From NCBI GenBank assembly GCA_015655145.1, contig JAATFO010000005.1, forward strand, positions 1 to 44,797: DNA of 44,797 nt, read 5' to 3'. This document shows, one piece after another, positions 8,593-19,160 of this stretch. Both the position numbers and the translations under genes were made by a program. Positions within the stretch are counted from its first letter, which is position 1. Each line of letters starts with the position of its first letter. The notes under the pieces are model-generated. The model did not search any database and had not been told where the DNA came from. It was given only the letters and a program-made list of their open reading frames with translations. The DNA comes from Enterobacterales bacterium. GTDB taxonomy: Bacteria > Pseudomonadota > Gammaproteobacteria > Enterobacterales > Enterobacteriaceae.

Positions 8593-9305
8593 TCGATATT
8601 CTTCAAGAATACTGGAAAGCTCTGCTCTGGACTGATGGCTATCGTTTTACCGGTGTAGCGATTACGCTGTGGTTGTTGATTATTTCAGTGGTAACGGGTG
8701 GCTGCCTCGCGGTATTGCTGGCGATTGCGCGCGTTTCATCAAACAAGGCCATTTGTTTCCCTGTGTGGTTGTTTACCTGGGTATTTCGCGGTACGCCGCT
8801 TTATGTACAATTGCTGGTGTTTTATTCCGGCATGTATACGCTGGAAATCGTTAAAGGTTCCGATTTGCTCAATGCTTTTTTCCGTAGTGGACTCAACTGC
8901 ACCTTGCTGGCGTTTATGCTGAATACCTGTGCGTATACCACGGAAATGTTTGCGGGTGCGATTAGGGCTGTCCCGTACGGTGAGATAGAGGCGGCACGCG
9001 CCTATGGTTTTTCACCCTTCAAACTGTATCGTTGCATTATCCTGCCCTCCGCATTACGTACCGCATTACCGGCGTACAGTAATGAAGTGATCCTGATGTT
9101 GCACTCGACTGCACTGGCTTTTACCGCAACGGTGCCGGATTTACTGAAAGTCGCGCGTGATATCAATTCGGCGACCTATCAGCCATTTACCGCATTTGGT
9201 ATTGCTGCGGTACTGTATCTGATTATCTCTTATGTGCTGATTAGTCTGTTCCGTCTTGCGGAAAAACGCTGGCTGGCACATTTAAAACCTTCATCGACTC
9301 ATTGA
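8589..9305 (+). CDS. hisM: Histidine ABC transporter permease HisM
   Basis: HisM is the second permease subunit of the histidine/basic amino acid importer and forms the pore with HisQ. Its 238 residues match E. coli HisM. The EAA loop is present as [20 protein letters not shown] at about residues 131-150, with hydrophobic segments on either side. The ATG overlaps the hisQ stop by four bases, and its own stop falls at the start of hisP, so the three genes form one translationally linked unit. Confidence 0.96.
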   Translation: MIDILQEYWKALLWTDGYRFTGVAITLWLLIISVVTGGCLAVLLAIARVSSNKAICFPVWLFTWVFRGTPLYVQLLVFYSGMYTLEIVKGSDLLNAFFRSGLNCTLLAFMLNTCAYTTEMFAGAIRAVPYGEIEAARAYGFSPFKLYRCIILPSALRTALPAYSNEVILMLHSTALAFTATVPDLLKVARDINSATYQPFTAFGIAAVLYLIISYVLISLFRLAEKRWLAHLKPSSTH

Positions 9306-9307
9306 GT

Positions 9308-10087
9308 ATGACTATGGCTGAAAATAAATTAAGCGTCACCGAACTTCATAAACATTATGGTGAACATGAGGTGCTGAAAGGCGTCTCATTGCATGCAGAT
9401 GCCGGTGATGTCATCAGTATTATTGGGTCATCCGGATCAGGGAAAAGCACATTTTTACGTTGTATTAACTTCCTTGAGAAACCGAGTGAAGGTTCAATTG
9501 CCGTGAATAATGAACCGATAAACCTGGTCCGTGATACCGACGGGCAGCTCAAGGTGGCGAACAAGGAACAATTACGCTCGTTACGCACCCGACTGACGAT
9601 GGTATTCCAGCATTTTAATTTGTGGAGTCACATGACTGTGCTGGAAAATGTGATGGAAGCACCGATCCAGGTTTTGGGCTTGAGTAAACAGCAAGCCCGC
9701 GAGCGCGCGGTGCATTATCTGGATAAGGTGGGTATTGACGAACGTGCTCGCGCTAAGTATCCGGTGCATTTATCTGGCGGCCAACAGCAACGTGTATCCA
9801 TTGCGCGCGCGCTGGCGATGGAACCTGAAGTATTGCTGTTTGATGAGCCCACCTCCGCGCTCGACCCGGAACTGGTGGGTGAGGTTTTACGGATCATGCA
9901 GAAGTTGGCCGAAGAGGGCAAAACGATGGTGGTCGTTACGCATGAGATGGAATTTGCCCGACATGTCTCAAGCCATGTTATTTTTCTGCATCAGGGAAAA
10001 ATTGAAGAAGAAGGCTCTCCAGAAGCGGTGTTCAACCACCCCAAAAGCCAGCGTTTGCAGCAATTCTTATCCGGTGCGCTGAAGTAA
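9308..10087 (+). CDS. hisP: Histidine ABC transporter ATP-binding protein HisP
   Basis: HisP is the cytoplasmic ATPase that drives the HisQM permease as a homodimer. It has a Walker A motif GSSGSGKS (about residues 40-47), an LSGGQQQRV signature and a Walker [14 protein letters not shown], followed by the switch histidine in VVTHEM. I start at ATG 9308, three bases after the hisM stop, giving 259 residues. ATG 9314 (MAENKLSV) would give 257, the E. coli length, and a TTG at 9302 overlaps hisM. None of the three has a strong ribosome site, so coupling to hisM is likely. Confidence 0.95.
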   Translation: MTMAENKLSVTELHKHYGEHEVLKGVSLHADAGDVISIIGSSGSGKSTFLRCINFLEKPSEGSIAVNNEPINLVRDTDGQLKVANKEQLRSLRTRLTMVFQHFNLWSHMTVLENVMEAPIQVLGLSKQQARERAVHYLDKVGIDERARAKYPVHLSGGQQQRVSIARALAMEPEVLLFDEPTSALDPELVGEVLRIMQKLAEEGKTMVVVTHEMEFARHVSSHVIFLHQGKIEEEGSPEAVFNHPKSQRLQQFLSGALK

Positions 10088-10152
10088 TTACCACGGCGGC
10101 AGGGATGCGGCGAGCCTTGTCCGGCAGATCACGCTAGCGGCGTGCGCCACTG

Positions 10153-11046
10153 TTACACCACATCTGCCAGTGCTTTATCCAGCTTAGTCCAGCGGAAGCT
10201 AAAGCCGGATGATTCCAGCCGATGTGGTATCACATGCTGGCTGCTGAGTAGCAGAATGGATGATTCCCCCATAATGAGTTTGAGTACCCAGGCAGGTAGC
10301 CGCAGGTGAGCCGGGCGATGCATTACCTGCCCTAGCGTGGCGGCAAACTGTGCATTACGCACGGCATGGGGCGACGCCAGATTAAATGGGCCATTTAATG
10401 CGGTGTTATCCAGTAACCAGAGAATGGCGTTGAGCGTATCGTCAAGATGAATCCAGGGCAAATACTGCGTGCCTGGCCCCATCGGGCCACCAAGTCCCAG
10501 CCGGAAAGGCAGTACCATTTTGGCCAGCGCGCCGCCCTGTTTTGCCAGTACTATACCGGTGCGCAACAGACAGACTCGGGTATGGTCGCTGGCGGCGTCG
10601 AGTGCCAGCGCTTCCCAGCGAGCGCAAAGCTGATGCGTAAATTCATCGTGAGCTGGTGCGTCTTCTGTTAGTTGCTGTTCTCCTGTATCACCGTAATAAC
10701 CCGTTGCCGAGGCGGAAATCAGCACTGAAGGGGGATGGGCGCTGGCGTTGATCAGGGCGGCCAGCTGTGCTGTTATCTGCCAGCGGCTTTCACACAGTCG
10801 TTGTTTCTGTTGTCGGGTCCAGCGTTTGCTGGCAATGGGTTCACCAGCAAGATTAATGATCGCGTCGATGTCGTTCAGGTTGTCGCGTTGGCTAAAGCCA
10901 GGCCAGAAATCGATATGGCTATCAGATGTTACGCGGGCAGCGGCGATATCACGGGTTATCACACTGATATGATGCCCCGCGACCAGCAGCCGTGAGATCA
11001 AATGGCGGCCGATTAAGCCTGTGCCGCCGGTGAGCAGAATATGCAT
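10153..11046 (-). CDS. yfcH: Short-chain dehydrogenase-like NAD(P)-binding epimerase family protein YfcH
   Basis: A 297-residue protein (the E. coli YfcH length) of the extended SDR superfamily, TIGR01777 branch, with a C-terminal DUF1731-type segment. The Rossmann motif [10 protein letters not shown] is at about residues 7-16, and the active-site-like region [13 protein letters not shown] holds a YxxxG arrangement. The substrate is unknown, although relatives include cell-division-linked SulA-like proteins. It faces hisP convergently and lies downstream of yfcG on the same strand; the folX gene that separates them in E. coli is missing. Confidence 0.9.
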   Translation of the reverse strand: MHILLTGGTGLIGRHLISRLLVAGHHISVITRDIAAARVTSDSHIDFWPGFSQRDNLNDIDAIINLAGEPIASKRWTRQQKQRLCESRWQITAQLAALINASAHPPSVLISASATGYYGDTGEQQLTEDAPAHDEFTHQLCARWEALALDAASDHTRVCLLRTGIVLAKQGGALAKMVLPFRLGLGGPMGPGTQYLPWIHLDDTLNAILWLLDNTALNGPFNLASPHAVRNAQFAATLGQVMHRPAHLRLPAWVLKLIMGESSILLLSSQHVIPHRLESSGFSFRWTKLDKALADVV

Positions 11047-11159
11047 GCTGAATATCCTTGTACGTGCGTTAACAACCTGATTTCAGCATAGAAGATAAGC
11101 ACATTGTTGCTGGTGACCGCCGACACATCCTTGTTATTGGTATGGCGCCAGCGAGAGAA

Positions 11160-11786
11160 TCAGTGGCTACCCAGCGCCAGCGCGCGTTGCGTTGCGGCAC
11201 GGTTACGGATACGTTCAAACCAGTCGCGCACTGCCGGGTAGTCGGCGAAATCAATGCGTTGGCGTTCATGTGAATTCGCCCATGGCCAAATAGCCATATC
11301 GGCAATGCTGTAATCTTCGCTGGCGATATAAGGCGTTTTTTGCAGTTGAGTATTGAGTACATTATACAGGCGCTGTGTTTCTACCTGATAGCGTTCGATA
11401 GCATAGGGCACCGGGTGTGGGGCGTAATGGTTGAAATGATGGTTCTGTCCGAGCATCGGGCCAAATCCCCCCACTTGCCAGAACAGCCACTGCAGTGTCG
11501 CCATCCGTTCCCGCAGGTCGGTACTCAGGAATTGTCCGCTTTTTTCTGCGAGATACAGCAGAATGGCGCCGGATTCAAAAAGAGCGACAGGTGCGCCGCC
11601 ATCCGTTGGCTGTTGATCGACAATGGCCGGGATTTTATTGTTTGGTGAAATGGTAAGAAATTCCGGTTTAAATTGTTCCCCTTTGCTGATATCAACGCGA
11701 ATCAACTGATAAGGCAGCCTGGTTTCCTCAAGAAATAACGTGATTTTTTGACCGTTCGGGGTGTGGGCATAATAGAGATCAATCAT
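11160..11786 (-). CDS. yfcG: Glutathione-dependent disulfide-bond oxidoreductase YfcG
   Basis: A glutathione S-transferase-fold protein of the Nu class. E. coli YfcG reduces small disulfides using glutathione but has weak classical transferase activity. I start at the ATG whose complement is 11784-11786, giving MIDLYYAHTPNGQKITLFLEE, because it aligns with the family N-terminus and has GGAAG upstream; the frame continues seven codons further. The product is 208 residues. The TPNG motif near residue 9-12 is the thiol-binding region of YfcG/Ure2p-type enzymes, and the thioredoxin-fold SNAIL-like motif appears as FESGAILLYLAEK. The helical C-terminal domain follows (QWLFWQVGGFGPMLGQNHHF). Confidence 0.94.
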   Translation of the reverse strand: MIDLYYAHTPNGQKITLFLEETRLPYQLIRVDISKGEQFKPEFLTISPNNKIPAIVDQQPTDGGAPVALFESGAILLYLAEKSGQFLSTDLRERMATLQWLFWQVGGFGPMLGQNHHFNHYAPHPVPYAIERYQVETQRLYNVLNTQLQKTPYIASEDYSIADMAIWPWANSHERQRIDFADYPAVRDWFERIRNRAATQRALALGSH

Positions 11787-11935
11787 AATGGCTTCCAGTA
11801 AAATCAATCAGTAAGCGGGATGAACTAAGGACTATAGTTCAATTTTCCAGCGGATGAAAGGTGCAGTTTGTGCGCTGACATGGCGTTCACAAATCTCGTG
11901 GATAACTGATTGCCTTTAGGACAAAAAATAGGTAA

Positions 11936-12616
<681 letters not shown>

Positions 12617-12899
12617 GTCACGGCGGGCTTATTGCGCCCAGGCCAGGAAGCCATTATGTTAAGGCGGCGTGGCTATTCTGCATCATGTGAATGACAGGAA
12701 GGCGGCAACCAGCGAATCTGAGCGATTCGTCTGTCTCAGACGATGTGAATGCTGTTTGCGGGCACGGCTCAGAGCAAACCGGGTAAAAATATCCGCGCAC
12801 CTGCAACACGAAGTATGATGGGTATAACACGCGCTACTACGCAACCATGATGGCAGAATTCAACGCGCAATAATGCGCCAGACATAAAAAGGGTTACTG

Positions 12900-13445
12900 A
12901 TGGTGGAGCAAAATCAGGCTGCCGGGATCGAATGGGTGGATATCGTGAGCGAAGAGAATGAGGTCATCGCTCAGTCAAGCCGTGCTCAAATGCGTGCACA
13001 ATGCTTACGTCATCGTGCGACCTATATCGTAGTGCATGATGGCATGGGAAAAATTTTAGTGCAGCGCCGTACCGAAACTAAAGATTTTCTGCCCGGTATG
13101 CTGGATGCGACAGCGGGCGGGGTGGTGCAGAGTGGCGAGGTGTTGCTGGAGTCTGCGCGCCGTGAAGCGGAAGAAGAGCTCGGTATTGCTGATGTCCCTT
13201 TTGCCGAGCATGGCCTGTTCTATTTTGAAGATGAACATTGTCGTGTCTGGGGCGGTTTATTTAGTTGTGTTTCTCATGGCCCTTTTGCTATGCAGGAAGA
13301 AGAGGTCGCCGATGTGTTTTGGTTAACACCGGGGGAAATCACTGCGCGTTGTGATGAATTCACGCCAGACTCACTCAAAGCATTGTCATTGTGGTTGAGT
13401 CGTAACAATGAGCAACATCGTCCGGATGTGTCCTCCGTAGTATAA
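12900..13445 (+). CDS. yfcD: Nudix hydrolase YfcD
   Basis: A 181-residue Nudix-family pyrophosphohydrolase, similar in length and sequence to E. coli YfcD (180), whose physiological substrate is not established. The Nudix box (G-x5-E-x7-REU-x-EE-x-GU) is complete at about residues 74-96, spanning GGVVQSGE to REAEEELGI, so the metal-binding glutamates are intact. ATG 12900 fits the family N-terminus ([16 protein letters not shown]). It is convergent with pta across a shared hairpin. The yfcE gene that neighbours it in E. coli is absent. Confidence 0.93.
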   Translation: MVEQNQAAGIEWVDIVSEENEVIAQSSRAQMRAQCLRHRATYIVVHDGMGKILVQRRTETKDFLPGMLDATAGGVVQSGEVLLESARREAEEELGIADVPFAEHGLFYFEDEHCRVWGGLFSCVSHGPFAMQEEEVADVFWLTPGEITARCDEFTPDSLKALSLWLSRNNEQHRPDVSSVV

Positions 13446-13544
13446 CGCGAGGTTGGCCTGTTTCTCCTTCCTCTTTCAGTATTCAGTTGTGGCATGTCAG
13501 GTATTAACGTTATCTGAATTCAATGCGATATGGATGCAGCGGGG

Positions 13545-13573
13545 AAAACAGGGGCCAGCTATGCTGGCCCCTG
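13545..13573 (-). terminator. Rho-independent terminator of ackA-pta
   Basis: On the minus strand, CAGGGGCCAGC pairs perfectly with GCTGGCCCCTG around a three-base loop (13549-13573) and is followed by TTTT (13548-13545). It starts ten bases after the pta stop. It may also limit read-through from yfcD, although the T run favours the minus strand. Confidence 0.85.
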
Positions 13574-13583
13574 CGCGGTGCTT

Positions 13584-15725
13584 TTAGCCATTCTGTGAAG
13601 ACTGAATCGCCGTCAAAGCAATGGTGTAGACGATATCGTCAACCAATGCGCCGCGTGATAAATCGTTCACTGGCTTACGCATACCCTGCAACATTGGCCC
13701 GATGGAGATCAGGTCGGCAGAGCGCTGTACCGCTTTGTAGGTGGTGTTGCCGGTATTCAGATCCGGGAAAATGAACACGGTTGCACGCCCCGCAACGGGC
13801 GAGTTTGGCGCTTTTGATTTCGCCACATCCGCCATGATCGCGGCGTCATACTGCAACGGACCATCAATGACCAGATCCGGACGTTTTGCTTGTGCGAGAT
13901 GTGTTGCTTCGCGCACTTTTTCTACGTCACTGCCCGCACCAGAATCACCGGTTGAGTAGGAGATCATCGCGACACGTGGCTCAATGCCAAATGCAGCAGC
14001 GGAATCCGCTGACTGGATAGCGATCTCCGCCAGTTGTTCGGCGGTAGGATCCGGATTGATGGCGCAGTCGCCATACACCAGCACCTGTTCCGGCAGCAGC
14101 ATAAAGAACACGGAAGAAACCAGCGAGCTATTGGGCGCCGTTTTGATCAGCTGCAGCGGAGGACGGATGGTGTTAGCGGTGGTATGTACTGCACCGGAGA
14201 CTAAACCGTCGACTTCACCTTGTTCCAGCATCATGGTACCCAGCACCACGTTATCTTCCAGTTGTTCGCGCGCCACCACTTCGGTCATGCCCTTGCTTTT
14301 ACGCAGTTCAACCAGACGAGCGACATAGTGCTCACGCACGGCCACGGGATCAACGATTTCAATGCCTTTACCCAGTTCTACGCCTTGTGCGGCAGCCACC
14401 CGTTGGATCTCCTCCGGATTGCCTAACAAAACGCAGGTGGCAATGCCACGTTCAGCACAGGTGGCCGCCGCCTTCACTGTGCGAGGCTCATCACCTTCGG
14501 GCAGCACAATGCGTTTACCCGCTTTACGCGCCAGTTCTGTTATCTGATAACGGAATGCCGGCGGTGACAAGCGACGGCTGCGTTCTGAGGTTGCCGTCAG
14601 CGATTCAATCCAACTGGCATCAATATGGCTGGCGACATATTCCTGCACTTTCTCAATGCGCTGTGTGTCGTCGCTGGGTACTTCAAGGTTAAAGCTTTGC
14701 AGGCTTAGCGAGGTTTGCCAGGTGTTGGTATCCACCATGAATACCGGCAGGCCTGTCTGGAAGGCGCGTTCGCACAGCTTATTGATGCGTTGATCAATTT
14801 CATAACCGCCGGTCAACAGAATGGCGCCAATATCAATACCATTCATCGCGGCCAGGCACGCGGAAACCAACACATCAGGGCGATCTGCCGAGGTCACCAA
14901 CAGTGAACCCGGACGGAAATGCTCCAGCATATTCGGTAAGCTGCGCGCGCAGAAAGTGACGGATTTAACGCGACGAGTGTTGATATCGCCTTCGTTAATA
15001 ATACGGGCATTGAGGTGACGACACATATCAATGGCGCGAGTGGCGATAAGATCAAAACTCCACGGCACGCAGCCCAGCACGGGCAGTGGGCTGTTAGCAA
15101 ACAACTGCTTCGGATCAATATTCGCGACACTGGCTTTGGTTGAATCGTCGAAAATTTCTGACAGATCAGGACGTGTCCGTCCTTGTTCATCAACCGGGGC
15201 ATTGAGTTTGTTGATGATCACCCCAGTGATATTTTTGTTCTTGCTACCACCGAAGCCGCTTTGCGCCAGTTCAATGCGTTCTTTTAACTGCGCGGGCGAA
15301 TCATTGCCCAACGCCATAACAAAGACAATTTCAGCATTGAGTGTTTTGGCGATTTCATAGTTCAGCGCGGTAGCAAACTGATGTTTACGCGTGGGAACCA
15401 GGCCTTCAACCAACACCACTTCGGCATCTTTGGTGTTTTCATGGTAGCGAGCGATGATCTCTTCCATCAACACATCTTGCTGGTTCGAGCCCAGCAGTGA
15501 TTCGACTTGCGCTATTTTCAGTGGTTCAGCGGTGGGAATCGATGAGTTCTTACGAATGATGGTGGTGGTTTGATCCGGCGTATTGTCACCGGAACGCGGT
15601 TGCGCTATCGGTTTGAACACGCTCAGACGCACGCCTTTACGCTCCATAGCACGAATCACGCCGAGGCTGACACTGGTCAGGCCGACGCTGGTGCCGGTGG
15701 GGATCAACATAATTGTACGTGACAC
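13584..15725 (-). CDS. pta: Phosphate acetyltransferase
   Basis: Pta reversibly converts acetyl-CoA and phosphate to acetyl phosphate and CoA, the first half of acetate overflow and scavenging. The 713-residue protein is the long enterobacterial form (E. coli 714). It has an N-terminal dethiobiotin-synthetase-like P-loop domain ([20 protein letters not shown]), a central DRTGG domain, and the C-terminal catalytic PTA_PTB domain from about residue 390 ([18 protein letters not shown]). The active-site region [20 protein letters not shown] and the C-terminal [15 protein letters not shown] are conserved. It follows ackA by 68 bases in the same operon. Confidence 0.98.
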   Translation of the reverse strand: MSRTIMLIPTGTSVGLTSVSLGVIRAMERKGVRLSVFKPIAQPRSGDNTPDQTTTIIRKNSSIPTAEPLKIAQVESLLGSNQQDVLMEEIIARYHENTKDAEVVLVEGLVPTRKHQFATALNYEIAKTLNAEIVFVMALGNDSPAQLKERIELAQSGFGGSKNKNITGVIINKLNAPVDEQGRTRPDLSEIFDDSTKASVANIDPKQLFANSPLPVLGCVPWSFDLIATRAIDMCRHLNARIINEGDINTRRVKSVTFCARSLPNMLEHFRPGSLLVTSADRPDVLVSACLAAMNGIDIGAILLTGGYEIDQRINKLCERAFQTGLPVFMVDTNTWQTSLSLQSFNLEVPSDDTQRIEKVQEYVASHIDASWIESLTATSERSRRLSPPAFRYQITELARKAGKRIVLPEGDEPRTVKAAATCAERGIATCVLLGNPEEIQRVAAAQGVELGKGIEIVDPVAVREHYVARLVELRKSKGMTEVVAREQLEDNVVLGTMMLEQGEVDGLVSGAVHTTANTIRPPLQLIKTAPNSSLVSSVFFMLLPEQVLVYGDCAINPDPTAEQLAEIAIQSADSAAAFGIEPRVAMISYSTGDSGAGSDVEKVREATHLAQAKRPDLVIDGPLQYDAAIMADVAKSKAPNSPVAGRATVFIFPDLNTGNTTYKAVQRSADLISIGPMLQGMRKPVNDLSRGALVDDIVYTIALTAIQSSQNG

Positions 15726-15793
15726 AATAAACCTCTCAGGTATTGCATGGGCTTAAAACAACGCGGCCAGTCTGCGCTGGCAGCGGAGAAGTA

Positions 15794-16996
15794 TTAAGCG
15801 GTCAGGCGCGCGGCATCTTGTGCGATAACCCATTCTTCATTGGTTGGGATCACGATGGCCGGGCGGGTGCCTTCTTTATTAATAAAGCCTGCTTTGCCAA
15901 AGCGGGCGGCAAGATTACGCTCATTATCCATGGCAAAACCAAGCAGCTCCAGCTTGTTCAGCGTCAGTTCGCGTACCATGGCGGCATTTTCACCAATCCC
16001 GCCGGTAAAGACCACCGCATCCAGACGTCCTTCCATCAGCGCGCTGTATGAACCGATGTATTTCGCCAGACGGTGACAGAATACATCCATGGCACGTTTC
16101 GCATCCGGTTTGGTCGCATAGTTGTCTTCAACATAACGGCAATCACTGGTGACTTCAGTCAGGCCCAACAGGCCGGACTCTTTCGTCAGAAGTTTGTTGA
16201 TAGCATCAACGCTCATGCCGAGTGTATCATGCAGGAAGAAGACGATAGCGGGATCGATATCACCACTACGGGTTCCCATTACCAGTCCTTCCAGCGGCGT
16301 CAGCCCCATTGACGTGTCGACACAAATGCCGCCACGGACCGCGCAGACTGAGCCGCCATTGCCCAGATGGCAAGTGATGACATTTAATGATTCCACCGGC
16401 TTGTTCAGCATTTTGGCGGCTTCATGTGAAACATAGTAATGGCTGGTGCCATGGGCGCCATAGCGACGAATGGCGTGCTCGGTATAGAGTTTGTACGGCA
16501 GGGCGTACAGGTAAGATTCTTCCGGCATGGTCTGATGGAACGCAGTATCAAAAACAACGACATTCTTATTAGCGAGATGAGGGAAGTTCCGCATCGCTTC
16601 TTCAATCCCGATCAGGTGTGCGGGATTATGCAACGGGGCGAAAGAAGAGGCGTCTTTGATACCCTGAATCACGCTTTCATCAACAATCACGGAATGGGTC
16701 AATTTTTCGCCGCCATGAACAATGCGATGACCAATTGCGGCAATTTCTGCGGAAAGCTCGGGTTTTTGTGCCAGGATGTTTTTAACAATGAAGTTGAGTG
16801 CTTCGCTATGTGCAGCACCTGCGCCCAGCGCGGCTTCTTGTTTGGTGTTATCAAGTTTCCATTTGATGCGGGCTTCAGGCAGATGGAAACATTCGGCTAA
16901 GCCCGACAGGTATTCATCACCGTTTGCCGGATTGAGAATGGCAAACTTCAGGGAAGAACTACCGCAGTTCAGAACCAGTACTAACTTTTTCGACAT
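15794..16996 (-). CDS. ackA: Acetate kinase
   Basis: AckA transfers phosphate between acetyl phosphate and ADP, giving ATP and acetate, and partners with Pta. The 400 residues match E. coli AckA. The ASKHA-fold signature [13 protein letters not shown] is at about residues 7-19, the second acetokinase signature [13 protein letters not shown] near 90, and the catalytic region [12 protein letters not shown] near 180. The upstream region holds an FNR-like palindrome (separate entry), suggesting higher expression without oxygen. Confidence 0.98.
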   Translation of the reverse strand: MSKKLVLVLNCGSSSLKFAILNPANGDEYLSGLAECFHLPEARIKWKLDNTKQEAALGAGAAHSEALNFIVKNILAQKPELSAEIAAIGHRIVHGGEKLTHSVIVDESVIQGIKDASSFAPLHNPAHLIGIEEAMRNFPHLANKNVVVFDTAFHQTMPEESYLYALPYKLYTEHAIRRYGAHGTSHYYVSHEAAKMLNKPVESLNVITCHLGNGGSVCAVRGGICVDTSMGLTPLEGLVMGTRSGDIDPAIVFFLHDTLGMSVDAINKLLTKESGLLGLTEVTSDCRYVEDNYATKPDAKRAMDVFCHRLAKYIGSYSALMEGRLDAVVFTGGIGENAAMVRELTLNKLELLGFAMDNERNLAARFGKAGFINKEGTRPAIVIPTNEEWVIAQDAARLTA

Positions 16997-17332
16997 GGAA
17001 GTACCTATTTTCGTTAAAAATGGCTAAAAAAAAATCAAACAGTCTTTCAGCGTAATGCATGAAAGCTGATACATTAATGATAAATATCATGCCGTCGTGA
17101 GAATTCTCCCCGGCGCTAAAAAAACACAGCAATTTTGCAATTTTTTTTGAAAGTTACTTAACGAATCGTGGCGTGCCACATGCAGACAAGGGACGCTCAT
17201 TTCTGGCGCCAGGAACATCGCGCTCAGAATACCGACAGTCACCCTTAAAGACAAAATATTTTGAAGGATGTCATGTACAGTTGTTTTATTGTATATTTTT
17301 TTTAATTTTTATCTAAGAATTTGAGGTCCACT
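16997..17332. promoter_or_regulatory. Divergent ackA / yfbV upstream region
   Basis: A non-coding stretch of 336 bases between the ackA start (minus) and yfbV (plus). It is AT-rich, with poly-A/T runs near 17030 and 17140 and a T-rich stretch around 17280-17310. It must hold promoters for both directions. The only specific signal I can name is the FNR-like site at 17077-17090. No ORF is convincing. Confidence 0.6.
17077..17090. promoter_or_regulatory. FNR-like palindrome upstream of ackA
   Basis: ATGATAAATATCAT contains TGAT-N4-ATCA, the core of the FNR consensus TTGAT-N4-ATCAA; only the outermost base of each half differs. It sits about 80 bases ahead of the ackA start. Oxygen control of ackA-pta in E. 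coli makes the role plausible, but CRP-family overlap or chance cannot be ruled out. Confidence 0.5.
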
Positions 17333-17785
17333 ATGGCGAATGAATCCGGCACTGTGAGTTGGTTCAAACTTTTCCAGCTCGGACAACACTATATGAAGAC
17401 CTGGCCGAATGAAAAACGCCTTGCGACAGTGTTTCCTGAAAACCGCATCACGGCGGCGACGCGTTTTGCGATACGTTTTATGCCGCCTGTCGCCCTATTT
17501 ACCCTTACCTGGCAAATTGCGTTGGGAGGGCAACTGGGACCTGCCGTTGCGACGGCATTGTTAGCCTGTAGCTTGCCGGTTCAGGGATTATGGTGGCTGG
17601 GAAAACGCTCCGTAACTCCGTTACCGCCAACGTTGCTGCGCTGGTTCCATGAGGTGCGTGACAAATTGCAGCAAGCTGGCCAGGCGCTTACCCCCATTGA
17701 AGGCAAACCCACTTATCAGGCGTTGGCCGATGTTCTGCGGCGAGCTTTCAGACAGCTCGATAAAACTTTTCTCGACGATCTTTAA
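17333..17785 (+). CDS. yfbV: UPF0208 family membrane protein YfbV
   Basis: A 150-residue inner-membrane protein matching E. coli YfbV (151), which has been linked to chromosome Ter macrodomain organisation; its mechanism is unclear. I choose ATG 17333 ([20 protein letters not shown]), with GAGG six bases upstream, over a TTG four codons earlier. Two hydrophobic segments lie around residues 45-62 and 66-86, the latter in the highly conserved [15 protein letters not shown] region. The C-terminal half (KRSVTPLPP... to KTFLDDL) is predicted cytoplasmic. It is divergent from ackA. Confidence 0.94.
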   Translation: MANESGTVSWFKLFQLGQHYMKTWPNEKRLATVFPENRITAATRFAIRFMPPVALFTLTWQIALGGQLGPAVATALLACSLPVQGLWWLGKRSVTPLPPTLLRWFHEVRDKLQQAGQALTPIEGKPTYQALADVLRRAFRQLDKTFLDDL

Positions 17786-17935
17786 TTCTTATCAGGGGTT
17801 ACGGCGCAAAATAAAACGGTGTAATCCCGCGTTAAATCAAAGAAATGTTGTCTTGATATACCGCGATACCTTCCGTTGTGCAATCATTCATCATCCCTTG
17901 TAAATGATGTTGTCCTTGCCGACCAGGAGTTCAAG

Positions 17936-18430
17936 ATGGAAATGACCAATGCCCAGCGTTTAATCCTGGCTAATCAATACCGAATGATGACACTGCTCGA
18001 TCCGGATAATGCCGAGCGTTACCGTCGCCAGCAAACGATTGTCGAACGAGGTTATGGTTTACAGATGCGCGAGCTGGATCGTGACTTCGGTGAACTGAGC
18101 GAAGAGACCTGCCGGACAATTATTTCACTCCTTGAAATGCACCATGCGTTGCATGTTTCCTGGGCCAATCTAAAAGATCACAGTGAGCTGGAAGAGCGTC
18201 GTTTAGCATTCCTTGGTTTTGATGCCGCCACGGAAGCGCGCTATCTTGGCTATGTGCGTTTTATGGTGCATGTTGAAGGGCGTTATACCCATTTCGATTC
18301 CGGTACTCATGGTTTCAACGCCCAAACGCCGATGTGGGAAAAATATCAACGGATGCTGGCGGTATGGCAAACCTGCCCACGACAGTATCATTTGAGTATG
18401 AATGAGATCGCGCAAATCATTAATGCCTGA
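17936..18430 (+). CDS. yfbU: YfbU family protein
   Basis: A conserved 164-residue cytoplasmic protein, the same length as E. coli YfbU. Its function is not established; overexpression in E. coli has been associated with toxicity and cell death. I start at ATG 17936 ([18 protein letters not shown]), preceded by AGGAG at a six-base spacing; the frame is open for 20 codons upstream but without homology. The C-terminal half ([37 protein letters not shown]) is typical of the family. It is just ahead of hxpA, likely in one transcript. Confidence 0.93.
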   Translation: MEMTNAQRLILANQYRMMTLLDPDNAERYRRQQTIVERGYGLQMRELDRDFGELSEETCRTIISLLEMHHALHVSWANLKDHSELEERRLAFLGFDAATEARYLGYVRFMVHVEGRYTHFDSGTHGFNAQTPMWEKYQRMLAVWQTCPRQYHLSMNEIAQIINA

Positions 18431-18443
18431 GAAGGAAGACGGA

Positions 18444-19103
18444 GTGAAGTGTAAAGGTTTTCTGTTTGATTTAGACGGAACATTGGTGGATTCGCTGGCA
18501 GCTGTTGAGCGTGTATGGACACGCTGGGGAGCGACGCGGGGGATTGCTGCGAATGAGATTCTTAACTTTGTTCATGGTAAACAAGCCATAACGTCACTGC
18601 GTCATTTTATGGCAGGGCATGCAGAGGAAGACATTCAACACGCATTTCTTCTGCTGGAAAAGCAGGAAGCAGAAGAGGTTGATGGTATTAATGCCATGCC
18701 AGGGGTGGTGCAATTACTGGCAACGCTGAATGCATTATCGATTCCATGGGCGATTGTGACTTCCGGGAGCACGCGGGTGGCCTCGGCGCGGCATGCCGCG
18801 GCAAATTTACCGGAGCCGGCGGTTTTCGTTACGGCTGAGCAAGTGGCGCGCGGCAAACCGCAACCCGATGCCTACTTGTTAGGCGCGCAGCTGTTGGGGC
18901 TTGAGGCCGAAGAGTGCGTGGTGGTTGAAGATGCGGCGGCCGGCATTCTGTCCGGACTGGCTGCAGGGTGCCATGTTATTGCTGTCAATGCGCCTGCCGG
19001 GTCTGCGCGGCTTGATGAGGTTGATATGCAACTTATGACACTGGAAGAATTGATTATTAATAAGCAGCCTGATGGAACGGTAGAGGTTTACCGTAAACAC
19101 TGA
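18444..19103 (+). CDS. hxpA: HAD-superfamily sugar phosphatase HxpA (YfbT)
   Basis: A haloacid dehalogenase-type phosphatase acting on small sugar phosphates in E. coli. The first motif FDLDGTLVDS holds the nucleophile and acid/base aspartates near residues 8-10, followed by motif II (VTSGS), a motif III lysine (RGKPQPDAY) and motif IV (VVEDAAAGI). I start at GTG 18444 (VKCKGFLFDLDG), which matches the family N-terminus and has AAGGA seven bases upstream; this gives 219 residues. An ATG at 18423 overlapping the yfbU stop is a weaker alternative. Confidence 0.93.
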   Translation: MKCKGFLFDLDGTLVDSLAAVERVWTRWGATRGIAANEILNFVHGKQAITSLRHFMAGHAEEDIQHAFLLLEKQEAEEVDGINAMPGVVQLLATLNALSIPWAIVTSGSTRVASARHAAANLPEPAVFVTAEQVARGKPQPDAYLLGAQLLGLEAEECVVVEDAAAGILSGLAAGCHVIAVNAPAGSARLDEVDMQLMTLEELIINKQPDGTVEVYRKH

Positions 19104-19160
19104 GTTCATGATGTGCCTCTGCCGAGGACATTTTCTGCCGCGTTTTGCTGAGTCGTTGAT

